From positions 248,001 through 312,000 of the forward strand of contig CAWBME010000006.1 of NCBI GenBank assembly GCA_963789825.1: a stretch of DNA of 64,000 nucleotides, read 5' to 3'. How positions within the stretch are numbered: position 1 is the first letter of the stretch; each line of letters opens with the position of its first letter. The notes below the pieces were generated by a model that had not been told where the DNA came from, did no database searches, and was given only the letters and a program-made list of their open reading frames with translations. Of this stretch, positions 1 through 8,709 are shown piece by piece. A program made the translations under genes and the position numbers. This DNA is from PFL42 sp963789825. Lineage in GTDB: Bacteria; Chloroflexota; Anaerolineae; Anaerolineales; E44-bin32.

Positions 1-2108
1 TGCTATCCGTGCATGCCTTCCGGCCGGATGCCTTCATTGAGAAGGACCAGCGCTTCTTGGAGACGCTCGCCGGACAGCTGGCGACGGCGATGAGCAACGC
101 CATGCTCTACGAAGAGACGCGGCAGCGCGCCACGCAGCAGGAGGCGCTGAACGCCGTGATCGCCGCCGCTGCCGGGGCGACCGCCTTCACGGAGGTGTTG
201 GAGGCGGGGCTGGAGCAAACTCTGCGCGCCCTGGGCGTCCCCTCCGGCGTGGTTTGGATCGACCGTCCGCTTACCGCGCGGGCAAGCGGTGTAGCGGCGG
301 AGTATCGCCCACTCGCGGCGCGCATGGTCAGCATAGCTCTGTCGCGTCCGTGGCCGGTGCTGGCCCACGAGGACTGGCGCGCCGGTTCGGAGGATCCAGC
401 CGAGGCGGCCCTCGCCCGGGAGTTGGATGACCTCAGCCTGCCGCGCTACGTTGACCGTGCCGCTGATTGCCGAAGGCGGGCCGATCGGCGGATTGAGCGT
501 GGCCGCTCCCGAACCGCATCGCTGGACGCAGGAAGAGATGGGCGTTGCGGAAGCGATCGGGCGCCAGCTGGGCGGCGCTGTCGAGCGCTTGCGCCTTCTG
601 GACCAAATCCAGGAGAACGCCCGCCAACTGCAGCGCATCCTGGACAGCGTGGATGAGGGAATCCTCACCCTGGACGAGGGCCTGCAGGTGACCCTCGCCA
701 ATCCCGCAGCCCAGGATTACCTACGCGCCCTGGCGGATGCCGGCATCGGGGACCGGCCAGTCCGGCTGGCGGGCGTGCCCATCGAGGAGGTCCTGCAGCC
801 CTCGACCCGGCGGCTTGCCTCACACGGTGACCTTGGGCCCGCCAACCCATCAAGTCTTCGAGATCCTGAGCACTCCCTTCATTGTCGCTGGCCGGCGCGA
901 AGGGTGGACCTTGCTGATCCGCAACACCACCGATGCCTCTCGGATCCAGCAGATGGCCCAGCAGCAAGACCGACTGGCGGCCGTCGGACAGCTTGCCGCC
1001 GGGATCGCGCACGACTTCAACAACATCATGGCCGCGATCATCCTGTACTCTGAGATGCTGCTCTCCCAACCCGATCTCTCCGGGCGCTCCTACGAGCGCC
1101 TGACGACCATCCTGCAGCAGGCACAACGGGCCTCGGGCCTTACCCGGCAAGTGTTGGATTTCAGCCGGCGTTCGGTGATGGAGCAGCACCCCACAACGTT
1201 GGTGCCGTTCCTCAAGGAGCTCCACAAGCTCCTGGCGCGCACGCTGCCGGAGAGCATCTCGCTTCGCCTGGACTTCGAGGACGAAGACGTGATTGTCAAC
1301 GCAGACCCCAGCCGGTTGCAGCAGGTGTTCATGAACCTGGCGCTCAATGCGCGCGACGCAATGCCGGGTGGCGGTGAGCTGCGCTTCCACCTGGGGATGC
1401 TCGATGTGTCGGACGGAGAGGTCACTCCGTCACCGGGCATGGGCCGGGGGCGCTGGGTGTGCATCACTGTATCGGACACCGGCGAAGGGATCCCGGCGGA
1501 GGCGCTGCCCCACGTCTTCGAACCCTTCTACACAACCAAGGACGTCGGCGCTGGCACCGGCCTCGGGCTGGCCCAGGTGTACGGGATTGTCCAACAGCAC
1601 GGCGGCCACATCCTGGTGTGGAGCGAACGGGGGCAAGGCACCCAATTCTCGATCTACCTGCCGGTGCTCTTCGCCGCAGCCGCGCCAGCCCAGGCAGAGA
1701 TGCCGCAACCGGTTGTGCGCGGACACAGTGAGTCCGTGCTCGTGGTCGAAGACGACCCGGCGACGCGAGAGGGCGTTCGCCAGGTGCTCGAGTTCGCTCG
1801 ACTATCGCGTGCGCGTAGCCTCCGATGGCAAGGAGGCGCTGGAGATGTACAACCGGCAGGGGGGCTTCGACCTGGTGGTGACCGATTTGGTCATGCCCGG
1901 CGTAGGGGGGATGGCGCTGTACAAGAACCTCAGGCAGAGCGATCCGAGGGTGCGGGTGATCATCATGACCGGCTACCCGCTGGGCGGCGGCACACGCGAG
2001 TTGCTGGAAGAAGGCAAGGTATTCTGGATCCAAAAGCCCCTCAGTTCGGCTTCGCTGTCGGCTGCGGTGCGGCAAGCTTTCGATGACCATCCCGGTAGGG
2101 ATGGCTGA
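1..2108 (+). CDS. GAF-PAS sensor histidine kinase with C-terminal receiver (5' partial, frameshifted)
   Basis: Cytoplasmic hybrid sensor kinase whose beginning lies left of the window. The first codons are already the end of a GAF domain (LSVHAFRPDAF...). A second GAF follows to about 600, a PAS-like stretch (ILDSVDEGILTLDEG) at about 640-830, then a kinase core: H box AAGIAHDFNN near 1000, N box NLALNARDAMPGGG, G1 DTGEGIP, F box FEPFYTTK, G2 GTGLGLAQ. The tail is a receiver with acidic pair VVEDDP, phospho-acceptor TDLVMPG and lysine IQKPLS. The reading frame changes near 440, 820 and 1790 (frames 3, 1, 2, 3), but each piece continues the domain left by the previous one, so I read one gene with indels. 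The signal sensed is unknown. Confidence 0.8.
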
Positions 2109-2253
2109 GGCGGGCGAGGGCGCCGCATCGTCCCGGTACGATCCTTGCTCCCCAGCGGGGACCGACGACCGGCCGGCTTTCGGATTTGGCGGGGTCGTGC
2201 ATAATTAGCGCGCCAGACCCGGCCACGCCGGGCAAGGTGGGAGACCGAGTCAC

Positions 2254-3093
2254 GTGCGGACGATCGCTATCGCCAACCACAAGTCCGGGGTCGGCAAGAC
2301 GGCCACAACGCATGCCCTTGGGGCGCTGCTGGCCGAGCGCGGCCGCCGCGTGCTGCTGGTGGACCTTGATCCCCAGGCGGACTTGACGGCGTTCTGCGGC
2401 GTCGAGAGCGCAGCCGGAGGCAGCCTGGCGGAGGTCCTGGGCGGGACCCTGCCCGGGATCGTGCCGCTGCGCGACATCCTGCGCGAGGTCCTGCCGGGGC
2501 TCTACCTGTTTCTGGCTCCCAGCGACCTGGCGCTCGCCCCGAGTGAACTGGGGCTGCTTTCGCGCATGGGACGCGAGGAAGCCCTCAAACACATCCTGCA
2601 CACCGTGCGCGACGACTTCGACTTGGCTTTCATCGACTGCCCGTCTAACCTCGGCTTGCTCACCTTGAACGCACTGACCGCCGCCTCGGCAGTGTTGATC
2701 CCCACCCAGCCTCAAATCCCGGATCTGCGTGCCCTGTGGTTCTTCTTGGCGACGGTGGAACAGGTCCGCCATGAGCTCAACCGCGAGCTGGAGACGCTGG
2801 GCATCCTGGTGACCTCGTACGATTGGAGGCTGAGCCACCACCGCGCGGCAATCGAGGCCATGGTATCGGCCAGATTGCCGCTCCTACCTGTCGGCCTCGG
2901 GCGCAGCAGCCAGGTGAGCACCTCGGCCTCTGCCGACGAGCCGACGCTCACTTACCTGCCGACCAACCGCGAGGCGCAGGCCGAATTGGCGGACTTGATC
3001 GAACGCTGGCTGGACGCCCGGGTGGCTCCCGGGGTCCCCAAGGCGCCGCGCGGCAGCCAGGCCGGAGCAGCCCCCCAGGCGCCCCGGGGGTAG
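2254..3093 (+). CDS. ParA/Soj-family ATPase, orphan
   Basis: 279-residue P-loop ATPase of the ParA/MinD class (AAA_31). It has the deviant Walker A HKSGVGKTATT at residues 9-19 with the signature lysine, followed by Walker A' VLLVDLDPQAD and the FIDCPSNLGLLTLNA switch region. ParA proteins dimerise on ATP, bind DNA non-specifically and position plasmids, chromosomes or protein cargo. No parB, parS-like repeat or cargo gene is adjacent; the next gene is a lone receiver protein. Start is GTG at 2254, preceded by a purine-rich GGTGGGAG. A role in positioning something other than the chromosome is possible but is inference only. Confidence 0.85.
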   Translation: MRTIAIANHKSGVGKTATTHALGALLAERGRRVLLVDLDPQADLTAFCGVESAAGGSLAEVLGGTLPGIVPLRDILREVLPGLYLFLAPSDLALAPSELGLLSRMGREEALKHILHTVRDDFDLAFIDCPSNLGLLTLNALTAASAVLIPTQPQIPDLRALWFFLATVEQVRHELNRELETLGILVTSYDWRLSHHRAAIEAMVSARLPLLPVGLGRSSQVSTSASADEPTLTYLPTNREAQAELADLIERWLDARVAPGVPKAPRGSQAGAAPQAPRG

Positions 3094-3107
3094 GACCAAC
3101 GGCTTTG

Positions 3108-3135
3108 TTGCGCGCCTGCCCCGGCGGTGTACACT
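3108..3135 (+). promoter_or_regulatory. putative sigma-70-type promoter for the 3158 response regulator
   Basis: TTGCGC at 3108-3113 and TACACT at 3130-3135, spacer 16. Predicted transcription start about 3142, just before the gene. Confidence 0.4.
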
Positions 3136-3157
3136 ATCCGCACGCGAGTTGAAGGAC

Positions 3158-3544
3158 ATGGCGGGGGAGACGAAGCGAGTCGTCTGTATCGAAGACGAGC
3201 CGGAGATGATCGATCTCGTGCGGCTGATTCTCGGCCGCAAGGGCTATGACGTCATCGGCGCCAACGGCGGCATCGAGGGTCTCGATGCCGTGCGGCGCGA
3301 GCGTCCCGACATCATCCTGCTCGACCTGATGATGCCCGACATGGACGGCTGGGAGGTCTACCAGCAGATCAAGGCGGACCCGGAGCTCAAGCACATCCCG
3401 GTCGTCGTGGTCACTGCCAAAGCCCAGTCAATCGACAAGGTGCTCGGGTTGCACATTGCCAAAGTCGACGACTACATCACCAAGCCCTTCGGCCCCCAGG
3501 AGTTGCTCGAGAGCATTGAGAAGATCCTCAGCGTCCCAAGCTGA
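3158..3544 (+). CDS. single-domain CheY-like response regulator
   Basis: A stand-alone receiver of about 128 residues with no output domain. Visible are the acidic pocket CIEDEPEM, the phospho-acceptor ILLDLMMPDMDGW, the switch threonine VVVTAKAQ and the conserved lysine YITKPFGP. Such proteins relay phosphate or act by protein-protein contact. ATG 3158 is chosen because MAGETKRVV is a normal receiver N-terminus; an in-frame TTG at 3149 is the alternative. No cognate kinase is adjacent, though a hybrid kinase ends 1 kb upstream. Confidence 0.85.
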   Translation: MAGETKRVVCIEDEPEMIDLVRLILGRKGYDVIGANGGIEGLDAVRRERPDIILLDLMMPDMDGWEVYQQIKADPELKHIPVVVVTAKAQSIDKVLGLHIAKVDDYITKPFGPQELLESIEKILSVPS

Positions 3545-3607
3545 AGCTGGCGGATCGCGGCGGTCATGCGGGGCGGACACGGGCCGCCCCGTTGCGCGCT
3601 GCCTGCC

Positions 3608-3976
3608 ATGACTCGCCGGGTGCAAGTCCTCCATCGCACCCGCGACGACCAGCTCTTGTTCACCGCGCGCTGGTGCGACACCTTTGCCAGTCGTCTGGCT
3701 GGCCTGATGTTCCGCCGGACCTGTCCGCCAGGGCAGGGGTTGGTCCTGGTTCAGCGGCGCGCCTCGCGCTGGGATGCTGCCATCCACATGTGGTTCGTCG
3801 CCTTCCCACTGGGCGTGCTCTGGCTGGACGACGAGGGTGTGGTGAACGGAGTGGTACGGGCGCGCCCGTGGCGCTTCTACCTCCCACCCAAACCGGCGCG
3901 CTACGTCGTGGAATCGACGCCGGACCTGTTAGAATGCGTCCTTCCGGGTGATCGTATTGCCTTCCGCGATGTCTAG
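3608..3976 (+). CDS. DUF192 family protein
   Basis: 122-residue protein matching DUF192 (PF02643): an early hydrophobic strand, SRLAGLMFRR, then the family core IHMWFVAFPLGVLWLD followed by a VVESTPDLLE strand. The family is a small beta-fold of uncertain function, often secreted or near envelope genes. ATG 3608 gives the normal family N-terminus; an upstream in-frame ATG at 3566 would add a proline-rich, non-family segment. The stop overlaps the start of the LysM-M23 gene, suggesting co-transcription. Confidence 0.75.
   Translation: MTRRVQVLHRTRDDQLLFTARWCDTFASRLAGLMFRRTCPPGQGLVLVQRRASRWDAAIHMWFVAFPLGVLWLDDEGVVNGVVRARPWRFYLPPKPARYVVESTPDLLECVLPGDRIAFRDV
3930..3935 (+). promoter_or_regulatory. 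possible -10 box for the LysM-M23 gene
   Basis: TAGAAT inside the end of the DUF192 gene, 33 nt before ATG 3969 and 12 nt before an in-frame GTG at 3948. No convincing -35. Confidence 0.3.
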
Positions 3977-5367
3977 TCCCCGCTACTTGACCGCTCTGCT
4001 CGCCCTGCTTCTATGCATGGCTTGGGTGCCCGTCGCTAGGGCGCAGGCCTCCGGGCCGGTCTATGTTGTGGAGGAGGGCGACTCGCTGTGGAGCGTCGCC
4101 GCCCGCTTCGGCACCTCGCTCGAGGCACTTGCGCAGGCCAATGGCCTGAGCGCCAGCGGCGGGATCTCTCCCGGGCAGGAACTGGTCATCCCGGGATTTG
4201 AAGGCGTGAGCGGTAGGCTGATCACCCATGAGGTGGCGTTTGGGGAAGACCTGTCGAGCGTGGCGCAAGTGTACGGCGTCGCGCCGGACAGCCTGCTGGC
4301 GCTGAATCGCGGACTCAGCCCTGAGAGGATCTACGCCGGGCAGCCGCTGATCGTGCCCTTTGACGAAGGAACCGCGCGGGCCCTGGTGGAGGCCAGCCGT
4401 CAGTTGATCGGCGTGGGTGACACGCTGACCGGCCAAGCGGCCGCAGCCGGCCAGAACGCGTGGAGCCTGCAATCGCGGAATGGCGCAGGTGAGCGGCTGT
4501 GGCTGTTGCCGGGGGACAGCCTGGCCCTGCCGGCTGAGGGCGTCCCAAATACCGCCCTTCCGCTGCCCATCGTCGGCGCTACGCTGGAGCCACAGGTCGG
4601 AACGCAGGGCGAGATCGTCACCCTCCGACTGCGCGCCGAGGCGCCGATCCGGGCAGAGGGCGAGCTTGCTGACTGGCCGCTGCTCTTCCAGCCGGACGGC
4701 GCGGCAGGGGTACGTTGCCTTGCAGGGCATCCATGCCATGCTCGAGCCGGGGGTCTATGACCTTGAGTTCCGCTGGCAAGCCGACCCGGCCTCGGGCACT
4801 TTCCAGCGCTTCCAGCAGCCATTCCGGGTCCGCCAGGGCGAGTTCGGGAGAGAGGCACTCGCGGTGGATCCCGAGACCGTCGATCCCGCGGTCACCGTCC
4901 CTGAGGATGCACGGATCCAAGAACTCGTGACGCCCAAGACTCCGGAGAGACTCTGGAGGGGCGCCTTCCTGCTACCTTCGGAATTCTATACCGACAGCTT
5001 CCCGTCGATATTCGGCACTCGACGCAGCTACAATGGCGAAGGCTACTACAAGTACCACAACGGCTTGGACTTCTACGGGGGGACCGGTGTGCCGATCCTG
5101 GCGCCGGCGCAGGGTCGAGTGGTATTCGCCGGTCCGCTCGATGTGCGGGGCAACGCCACGTACATCGACCACGGCTGGGGGGTCTACACGGGCTACCTGC
5201 ATCAATCGGAGATCCTGGTCAAGGTGGGCCAGATGGTCGAGCCGGGGCAGGAGATTGGCCTGGTCGGCGGCACGGGGCGCGTCACCGGACCCCACTTGCA
5301 TTGGGAAGTGTGGGTCGGCGGGGTACCGGTCAATCCACTGGAGTGGGTCGAACTGAGCAACTCGTAG
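3969..5367 (+). CDS. secreted LysM-M23 peptidoglycan endopeptidase (one frameshift)
   Basis: Cell-wall hydrolase of about 465 residues. N-terminal signal peptide (hydrophobic ALLALLLCMAWVPVARAQA), two LysM peptidoglycan-binding repeats (first YVVEEGDSLWSVAARFG; second at about residues 75-125), a linker domain, then an M23 metalloendopeptidase with zinc ligands HNGLDFYGG and GPHLHWEVW and the fold-typical GYLHQ. The frame breaks in the GGGG run at 4706-4709: deleting one G joins ...PDGAAG to YVALQGIHAM. ATG 3969 overlaps the DUF192 stop. M23 enzymes of this layout cleave stem-peptide cross-bridges or, when inactive, activate amidases; the visible ligands argue for an active enzyme. Confidence 0.85.
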
Positions 5368-5400
5368 CCGCAGCGCAGACGCGGCCGCCGTCAGGCAGGC

Positions 5401-5667
5401 CTAGCTCTCGCTCGAATCGCCCTCATCGGGCGGGGGGATCATCTCGGCGTTGCGGTAGGCGTCGATCAGCCGACGTGCAGCCTCGGCCTGCTGCTCGAGC
5501 ACCAGCACATCGACCACCCCCAGTGCGCCGACGCCCACGGCAAACGCCGCCCCGGCGGCTTCCTGGGAGAGCGTGGAGTCGATCCCTTCCGCGGCGAGCA
5601 TCGCTCGCAGGATCTCTCCCTCCAGCGCTCCGTTCACGCTCGCTACCCGGATGAGTTTGTCCTCCAT
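5401..5667 (-). CDS. DUF2007-like putative signal transducing protein
   Basis: 88 residues. The pattern LIRVASVNGALEGEILRAML followed by AEGIDSTL and a C-terminal VLVLEQQAEAARRLID is typical of the DUF2007 group, small ferredoxin-like proteins of unknown role with a C-terminal acidic tail (DEGDSSES). ATG 5667 is fixed by an upstream GGAGG at 8-nt spacing. It is divergently transcribed from the 5723 gene and shares its promoter region. Confidence 0.7.
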   Translation of the reverse strand: MEDKLIRVASVNGALEGEILRAMLAAEGIDSTLSQEAAGAAFAVGVGALGVVDVLVLEQQAEAARRLIDAYRNAEMIPPPDEGDSSES

Positions 5668-5683
5668 CGCGCCTCCGTCGTGT

Positions 5684-5691
5684 AGTATAAT
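5684..5691. promoter_or_regulatory. overlapping divergent -10 boxes
   Basis: AGTATAAT contains TATAAT on + (5686-5691) and TATACT on - (5689-5684). Each lies at a plausible distance from the divergent genes at 5723 (+) and 5667 (-). No strong -35 on either side. Confidence 0.45.
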
Positions 5692-5722
5692 GCCAAACCT
5701 CAGGGTCTGCCGCTTCCTTCTG

Positions 5723-7315
5723 ATGTCTTCCACTTCATTCGCCGTATCTGATCGCCTGTGGGCTGAGTACGAAATCTCAGACCGCGATCTCGAGTTCATC
5801 TACAACCTGCTGCTGGACCGCGAAGTGCCGCTCACCCCGGCAGAGATGACACGCGCCCTGGTGGAGGAGAGGCTGGCCAGCTGGGTGGCCGAGGCGGAGG
5901 CCGAGCGGGCGTCGGATCTGCCAAGCTATCTGCCGACCGAAGGCTACCAGGTTGGCCAGACGCTGCGCTTCCCCCAATTGGGCGGTCGGGCCGGACGAGT
6001 GACGGCGGTTCGTCCCGGCGAGAACCCGGCGCTAGGGACGTTCGAGGTCATTGCGGTGTCTCTTGACGATGAGAAGCCGCGCGAATTCGCTGCCCGGTTG
6101 CGCGAGCATGCGCTGACCCGGGCATTGGCAGAAGCGGAGACGCCCGAGGGCGAGATCAGCCCCGAAACGATCCTGCAGGTTCACGGCCGTCAACTGGAAA
6201 CGAAGCTGGTCGAGCGGCTGGCGAAGACTCTGGACATTGTGCGCATCGCCGGGCGTTGGTTCCCCAGTCAACTGCTCGCCGAAGTCAATGTCGGTCACCT
6301 CAACCTGGCGGAGGCCGTGCTCGATGTGGCGGGCGGCGGCCCTCTTCCGACAGGAGATCTGCTGCCTCACCTGGGGTTGCCCAACTCGGTGGATCCGCTG
6401 CTGGCGGCCTTCTCGGTCGACTATGCCATGCAGGAGGACGAGCGCTTTGACGAGGTCGGCCCTGCCGGCCAGGTGTTGTGGTATCTGCGTCGGCTGGAAC
6501 CGCCCGAAGTGCTCTTCTGTCCGCCCCGCCTCGAGCCAGCCCGTGTCGCGACCACTGCGCCGGCACTTGGCGATGCCAGCCTGGCGTTGTGTCGCCAGCT
6601 GGACGATGAGCTCAGCGAGTTCCCATCGCTTCCCTCCGAGGAGGACGCCGTGCGCCTGGCGCTGCTGTTCCCGCACTGGCGAGTGGGGACTTTGCCGCTA
6701 TCCTCTCGGCTCAGCCCGCTATTCCCGACGGCGTACGAGGCCCCCCGGATCCGCTTCATCCTGGTGGATGGCCACAGCGGGGAGCGGTTCCCGGGATGGG
6801 TCGTTCGGGCCGAGCGGTATGTCTTTGGCCTGGAGGAGTGGTACCGCAAGTACGAGGTCCCGACGGGAGGCCTGATTGAGGTACGGCGGGGCGAATCGCC
6901 TGGGGAAGTGATCGTCCTGGTGGTGGACCGCCGGCGGCGGACGGAATGGATCCGCACGGTCACGATCGGCGACGGTGGACAGATCGGCTTCAGCATGCTC
7001 AAGCAGCCGGTCGGCGCCGCGTTTGACGATCAGATGGTGGTCGGCCTGCCGGACCTGGCGGCGATGGACCAGGCGTGGCTCTCAGGAGCACAGCGCAAGA
7101 TGGCGTTGGACCGGTTGGTGCCCTTAGTCTTCCGCGAGCTGGCCAAGCTCAATCCCCAGAGCGCAGTGCACGGCCAGGCGTTGTACTCCGGGGTGAATGT
7201 CCTCCAACGCCTGCCGCCGGAGGCGATTCTTGGCGAACTCGAATCGCAACCTTTCTTCGTCCACGTCGGGGACCACTACTGGCGTCTGGATGAGGCGGCC
7301 TGGAGCCAGCGATGA
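5723..7315 (+). CDS. conserved-looking hypothetical protein, 530 aa
   Basis: Not recognised. About 530 residues, acidic N-terminus (RLWAEYEISDRDLEFIYN) followed by a helix-rich segment resembling a small RNA- or DNA-associated domain, a GQTLRFPQLGGRAGRVTAVR strand pair near residue 85, and a long mixed alpha/beta C-terminus. No signal peptide or membrane helix. ATG 5723 is chosen because the ATG at 5690 lies inside the TATAAT box. The stop overlaps the next start by 4 nt (ATGA), so the two genes are translationally coupled and probably act together. A nucleic-acid processing or regulatory role is a guess from the winged-helix partner only. Confidence 0.7.
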   Translation: MSSTSFAVSDRLWAEYEISDRDLEFIYNLLLDREVPLTPAEMTRALVEERLASWVAEAEAERASDLPSYLPTEGYQVGQTLRFPQLGGRAGRVTAVRPGENPALGTFEVIAVSLDDEKPREFAARLREHALTRALAEAETPEGEISPETILQVHGRQLETKLVERLAKTLDIVRIAGRWFPSQLLAEVNVGHLNLAEAVLDVAGGGPLPTGDLLPHLGLPNSVDPLLAAFSVDYAMQEDERFDEVGPAGQVLWYLRRLEPPEVLFCPPRLEPARVATTAPALGDASLALCRQLDDELSEFPSLPSEEDAVRLALLFPHWRVGTLPLSSRLSPLFPTAYEAPRIRFILVDGHSGERFPGWVVRAERYVFGLEEWYRKYEVPTGGLIEVRRGESPGEVIVLVVDRRRRTEWIRTVTIGDGGQIGFSMLKQPVGAAFDDQMVVGLPDLAAMDQAWLSGAQRKMALDRLVPLVFRELAKLNPQSAVHGQALYSGVNVLQRLPPEAILGELESQPFFVHVGDHYWRLDEAAWSQR

Positions 7316-7771
7316 GCCTGTCCTCCGCCGACCGGGCCCGAATGCTCGTCCGACCGACGCTGGCGACCCAGTTCCATATCGATTTCGAGTGGTGGGAGCG
7401 TGCAGACCGCGACTGGGCTGTCCTGTTGCGCAGCCACCTGTGCCCCGAACACCAGGTCACGTTCGGCGAGTTGGAGGCGGATGCGCTGGTGGACCATGTC
7501 GATCCGGAGACCGCCGAGGTTTCGCGCGTGCCCGGACTGCAGCACACGCTGATGACTCACTGCGCGGTTCAACCAGACTACATCAGCCCGCAAGGCAGCC
7601 TGGTCGATGTCGTGTTTCGCGTCTTCATGGCCAATGGCAACGCGCCGCTCTCTTGCCAGGAGCTGGGCAACTCGGCTCGGTCGTCCCGCTGAGACCATCT
7701 TGCGCACGCTGACGGGCCCCAGGGTCTACCGAGGGATCCGGCCGGCGCCTGGCGCATCCATCCTGAGCTAG
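7312..7771 (+). CDS. hypothetical protein with C-terminal winged-helix-like domain (frameshifted)
   Basis: As written the frame stops at 7692, but removing one base near 7673 (AACTCGG to AACCGG) continues through QELGNRLGRPAETILRTLTG to VYRGIRP and a stop at 7769-7771. The restored tail reads like a winged-helix recognition helix and wing (cf. SCQELGNRLGRPAETI). The N-terminal 100 residues (DFEWWERADRDWAVLLRSHLC) are not recognised. About 152 residues restored. It overlaps the 5723 gene by 4 nt. Family unknown; the DNA-binding suggestion rests on the restored tail. Confidence 0.65.
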
Positions 7772-7826
7772 ATCGAATAGGTCAACGGCTCCGCTCGGCG
7801 CGCGGTCCCCTCCCGAGCCTGGCGGG

Positions 7827-8489
7827 CTAGCGCTCGAGCACGCGGAAATCGTCGAAGCGAATATCGACGCCGGGAGTAGCAAACGTCCCAGCGATCAGTC
7901 CGACGTCTCCACGCGCGAAATCAGGGTCCACGACTTCCACGACGAGTTCGTCGTTGACATACAGGCGGAGTGTGCTGCCGACGCATTCCGCCGCCAGGAG
8001 GTTGGTGGCGCTGCCCTGACGGATGGCAGCGCTCGGCTCCAGCTTCCCTGTGCCGAGGGCGGTGGTCTCTCGGTCGTTGACCTTGAGAACGCCGGCGTAG
8101 CCGTCGCTACTGATCACGAAGTAGTAGAAGTTCCCCGCGTCCTGGTAGCGACAGATCAACCCGAAGTCGTTGTCATCGGGTCCACCGGCCTTGGTGGCGA
8201 GCGTCTCGACCCGCACGTCGGTGAAATCGAGCCCGGGATTGGCCCAGTAGTCCGCCTCCGAGTCGGTCACCAGGATCTGGTATTGGCCGTCGAGGTAGTC
8301 TGTGCTACCGCCGTCGTATTGTTCGCGGTCCCAGCCGCTGCCGGTGTCGGAGAAGTCATCGACGAACAGGCTGTCGGCAACCGGCGGTTTGGCCTGGTCA
8401 GCCGCACGCGTCACGGTCTGGCAGGCCAGGCTGGTGGCGGCCAGGGCCGATGCGGCGAGGAAGAAAGGTAGACTCGATACTCGGATCAT
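7827..8489 (-). CDS. lipoprotein with concanavalin/LamG-like fold
   Basis: 220-residue exported protein. Hydrophobic leader followed by a lipobox-like TSLACQT, then a low-complexity linker and a beta-sandwich pattern: DDFSDTGSGWDREQYDGG, FGLICRYQDAGNFYYFVIS, ETTALGTGKL, ending GVDIRFDDFRVLE. This layout (DDFSDxxSGW...FDDFRVL) is frequent in surface lipoproteins of Chloroflexota and resembles DUF1080/LamG-type carbohydrate-binding modules. No catalytic residues can be assigned. AGGAG lies upstream of ATG 8489. Confidence 0.75.
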   Translation of the reverse strand: MIRVSSLPFFLAASALAATSLACQTVTRAADQAKPPVADSLFVDDFSDTGSGWDREQYDGGSTDYLDGQYQILVTDSEADYWANPGLDFTDVRVETLATKAGGPDDNDFGLICRYQDAGNFYYFVISSDGYAGVLKVNDRETTALGTGKLEPSAAIRQGSATNLLAAECVGSTLRLYVNDELVVEVVDPDFARGDVGLIAGTFATPGVDIRFDDFRVLER

Positions 8490-8550
8490 GGTCGGTCACT
8501 CCTGGGGATTTGCCACAGGTGGCAGGATACCACGGGCGATGGCGCGGCGG

Positions 8551-8579
8551 TTGTGAGCCCGCGCGGGGTGTGGGATAAT
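8551..8579 (+). promoter_or_regulatory. promoter of tRNA-Arg
   Basis: TTGTGA 8551-8556 and GATAAT 8574-8579 with a 17-bp spacer; predicted start about 8586, five bases before the mature tRNA. Confidence 0.65.
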
Positions 8580-8590
8580 CGCAGCCTCGC

Positions 8591-8664
8591 GCCCCTGTAG
8601 CTCAAATGGATAGAGCGCCGGACTTCTAATCCGACGGTTGTGGGTTCAAGTCCCGCCAGGGGCG
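8591..8664 (+). tRNA. tRNA-Arg (TCT)
   Basis: 74-nt cloverleaf folded by eye: acceptor GCCCCTG/CAGGGGC, D stem GCTC/GAGC, anticodon loop CTTCTAA (anticodon TCT at 8625-8627), T stem GTGGG/CCCGC with loop TTCAAGT, discriminator G. The CCA end is not encoded. One C-A mismatch closes the anticodon stem. Confidence 0.95.
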
Positions 8665-8709
8665 CCTTCCCGTCTGACTCCCCCCGCGAGCGCATTCCAC
8701 GGTGACGGC

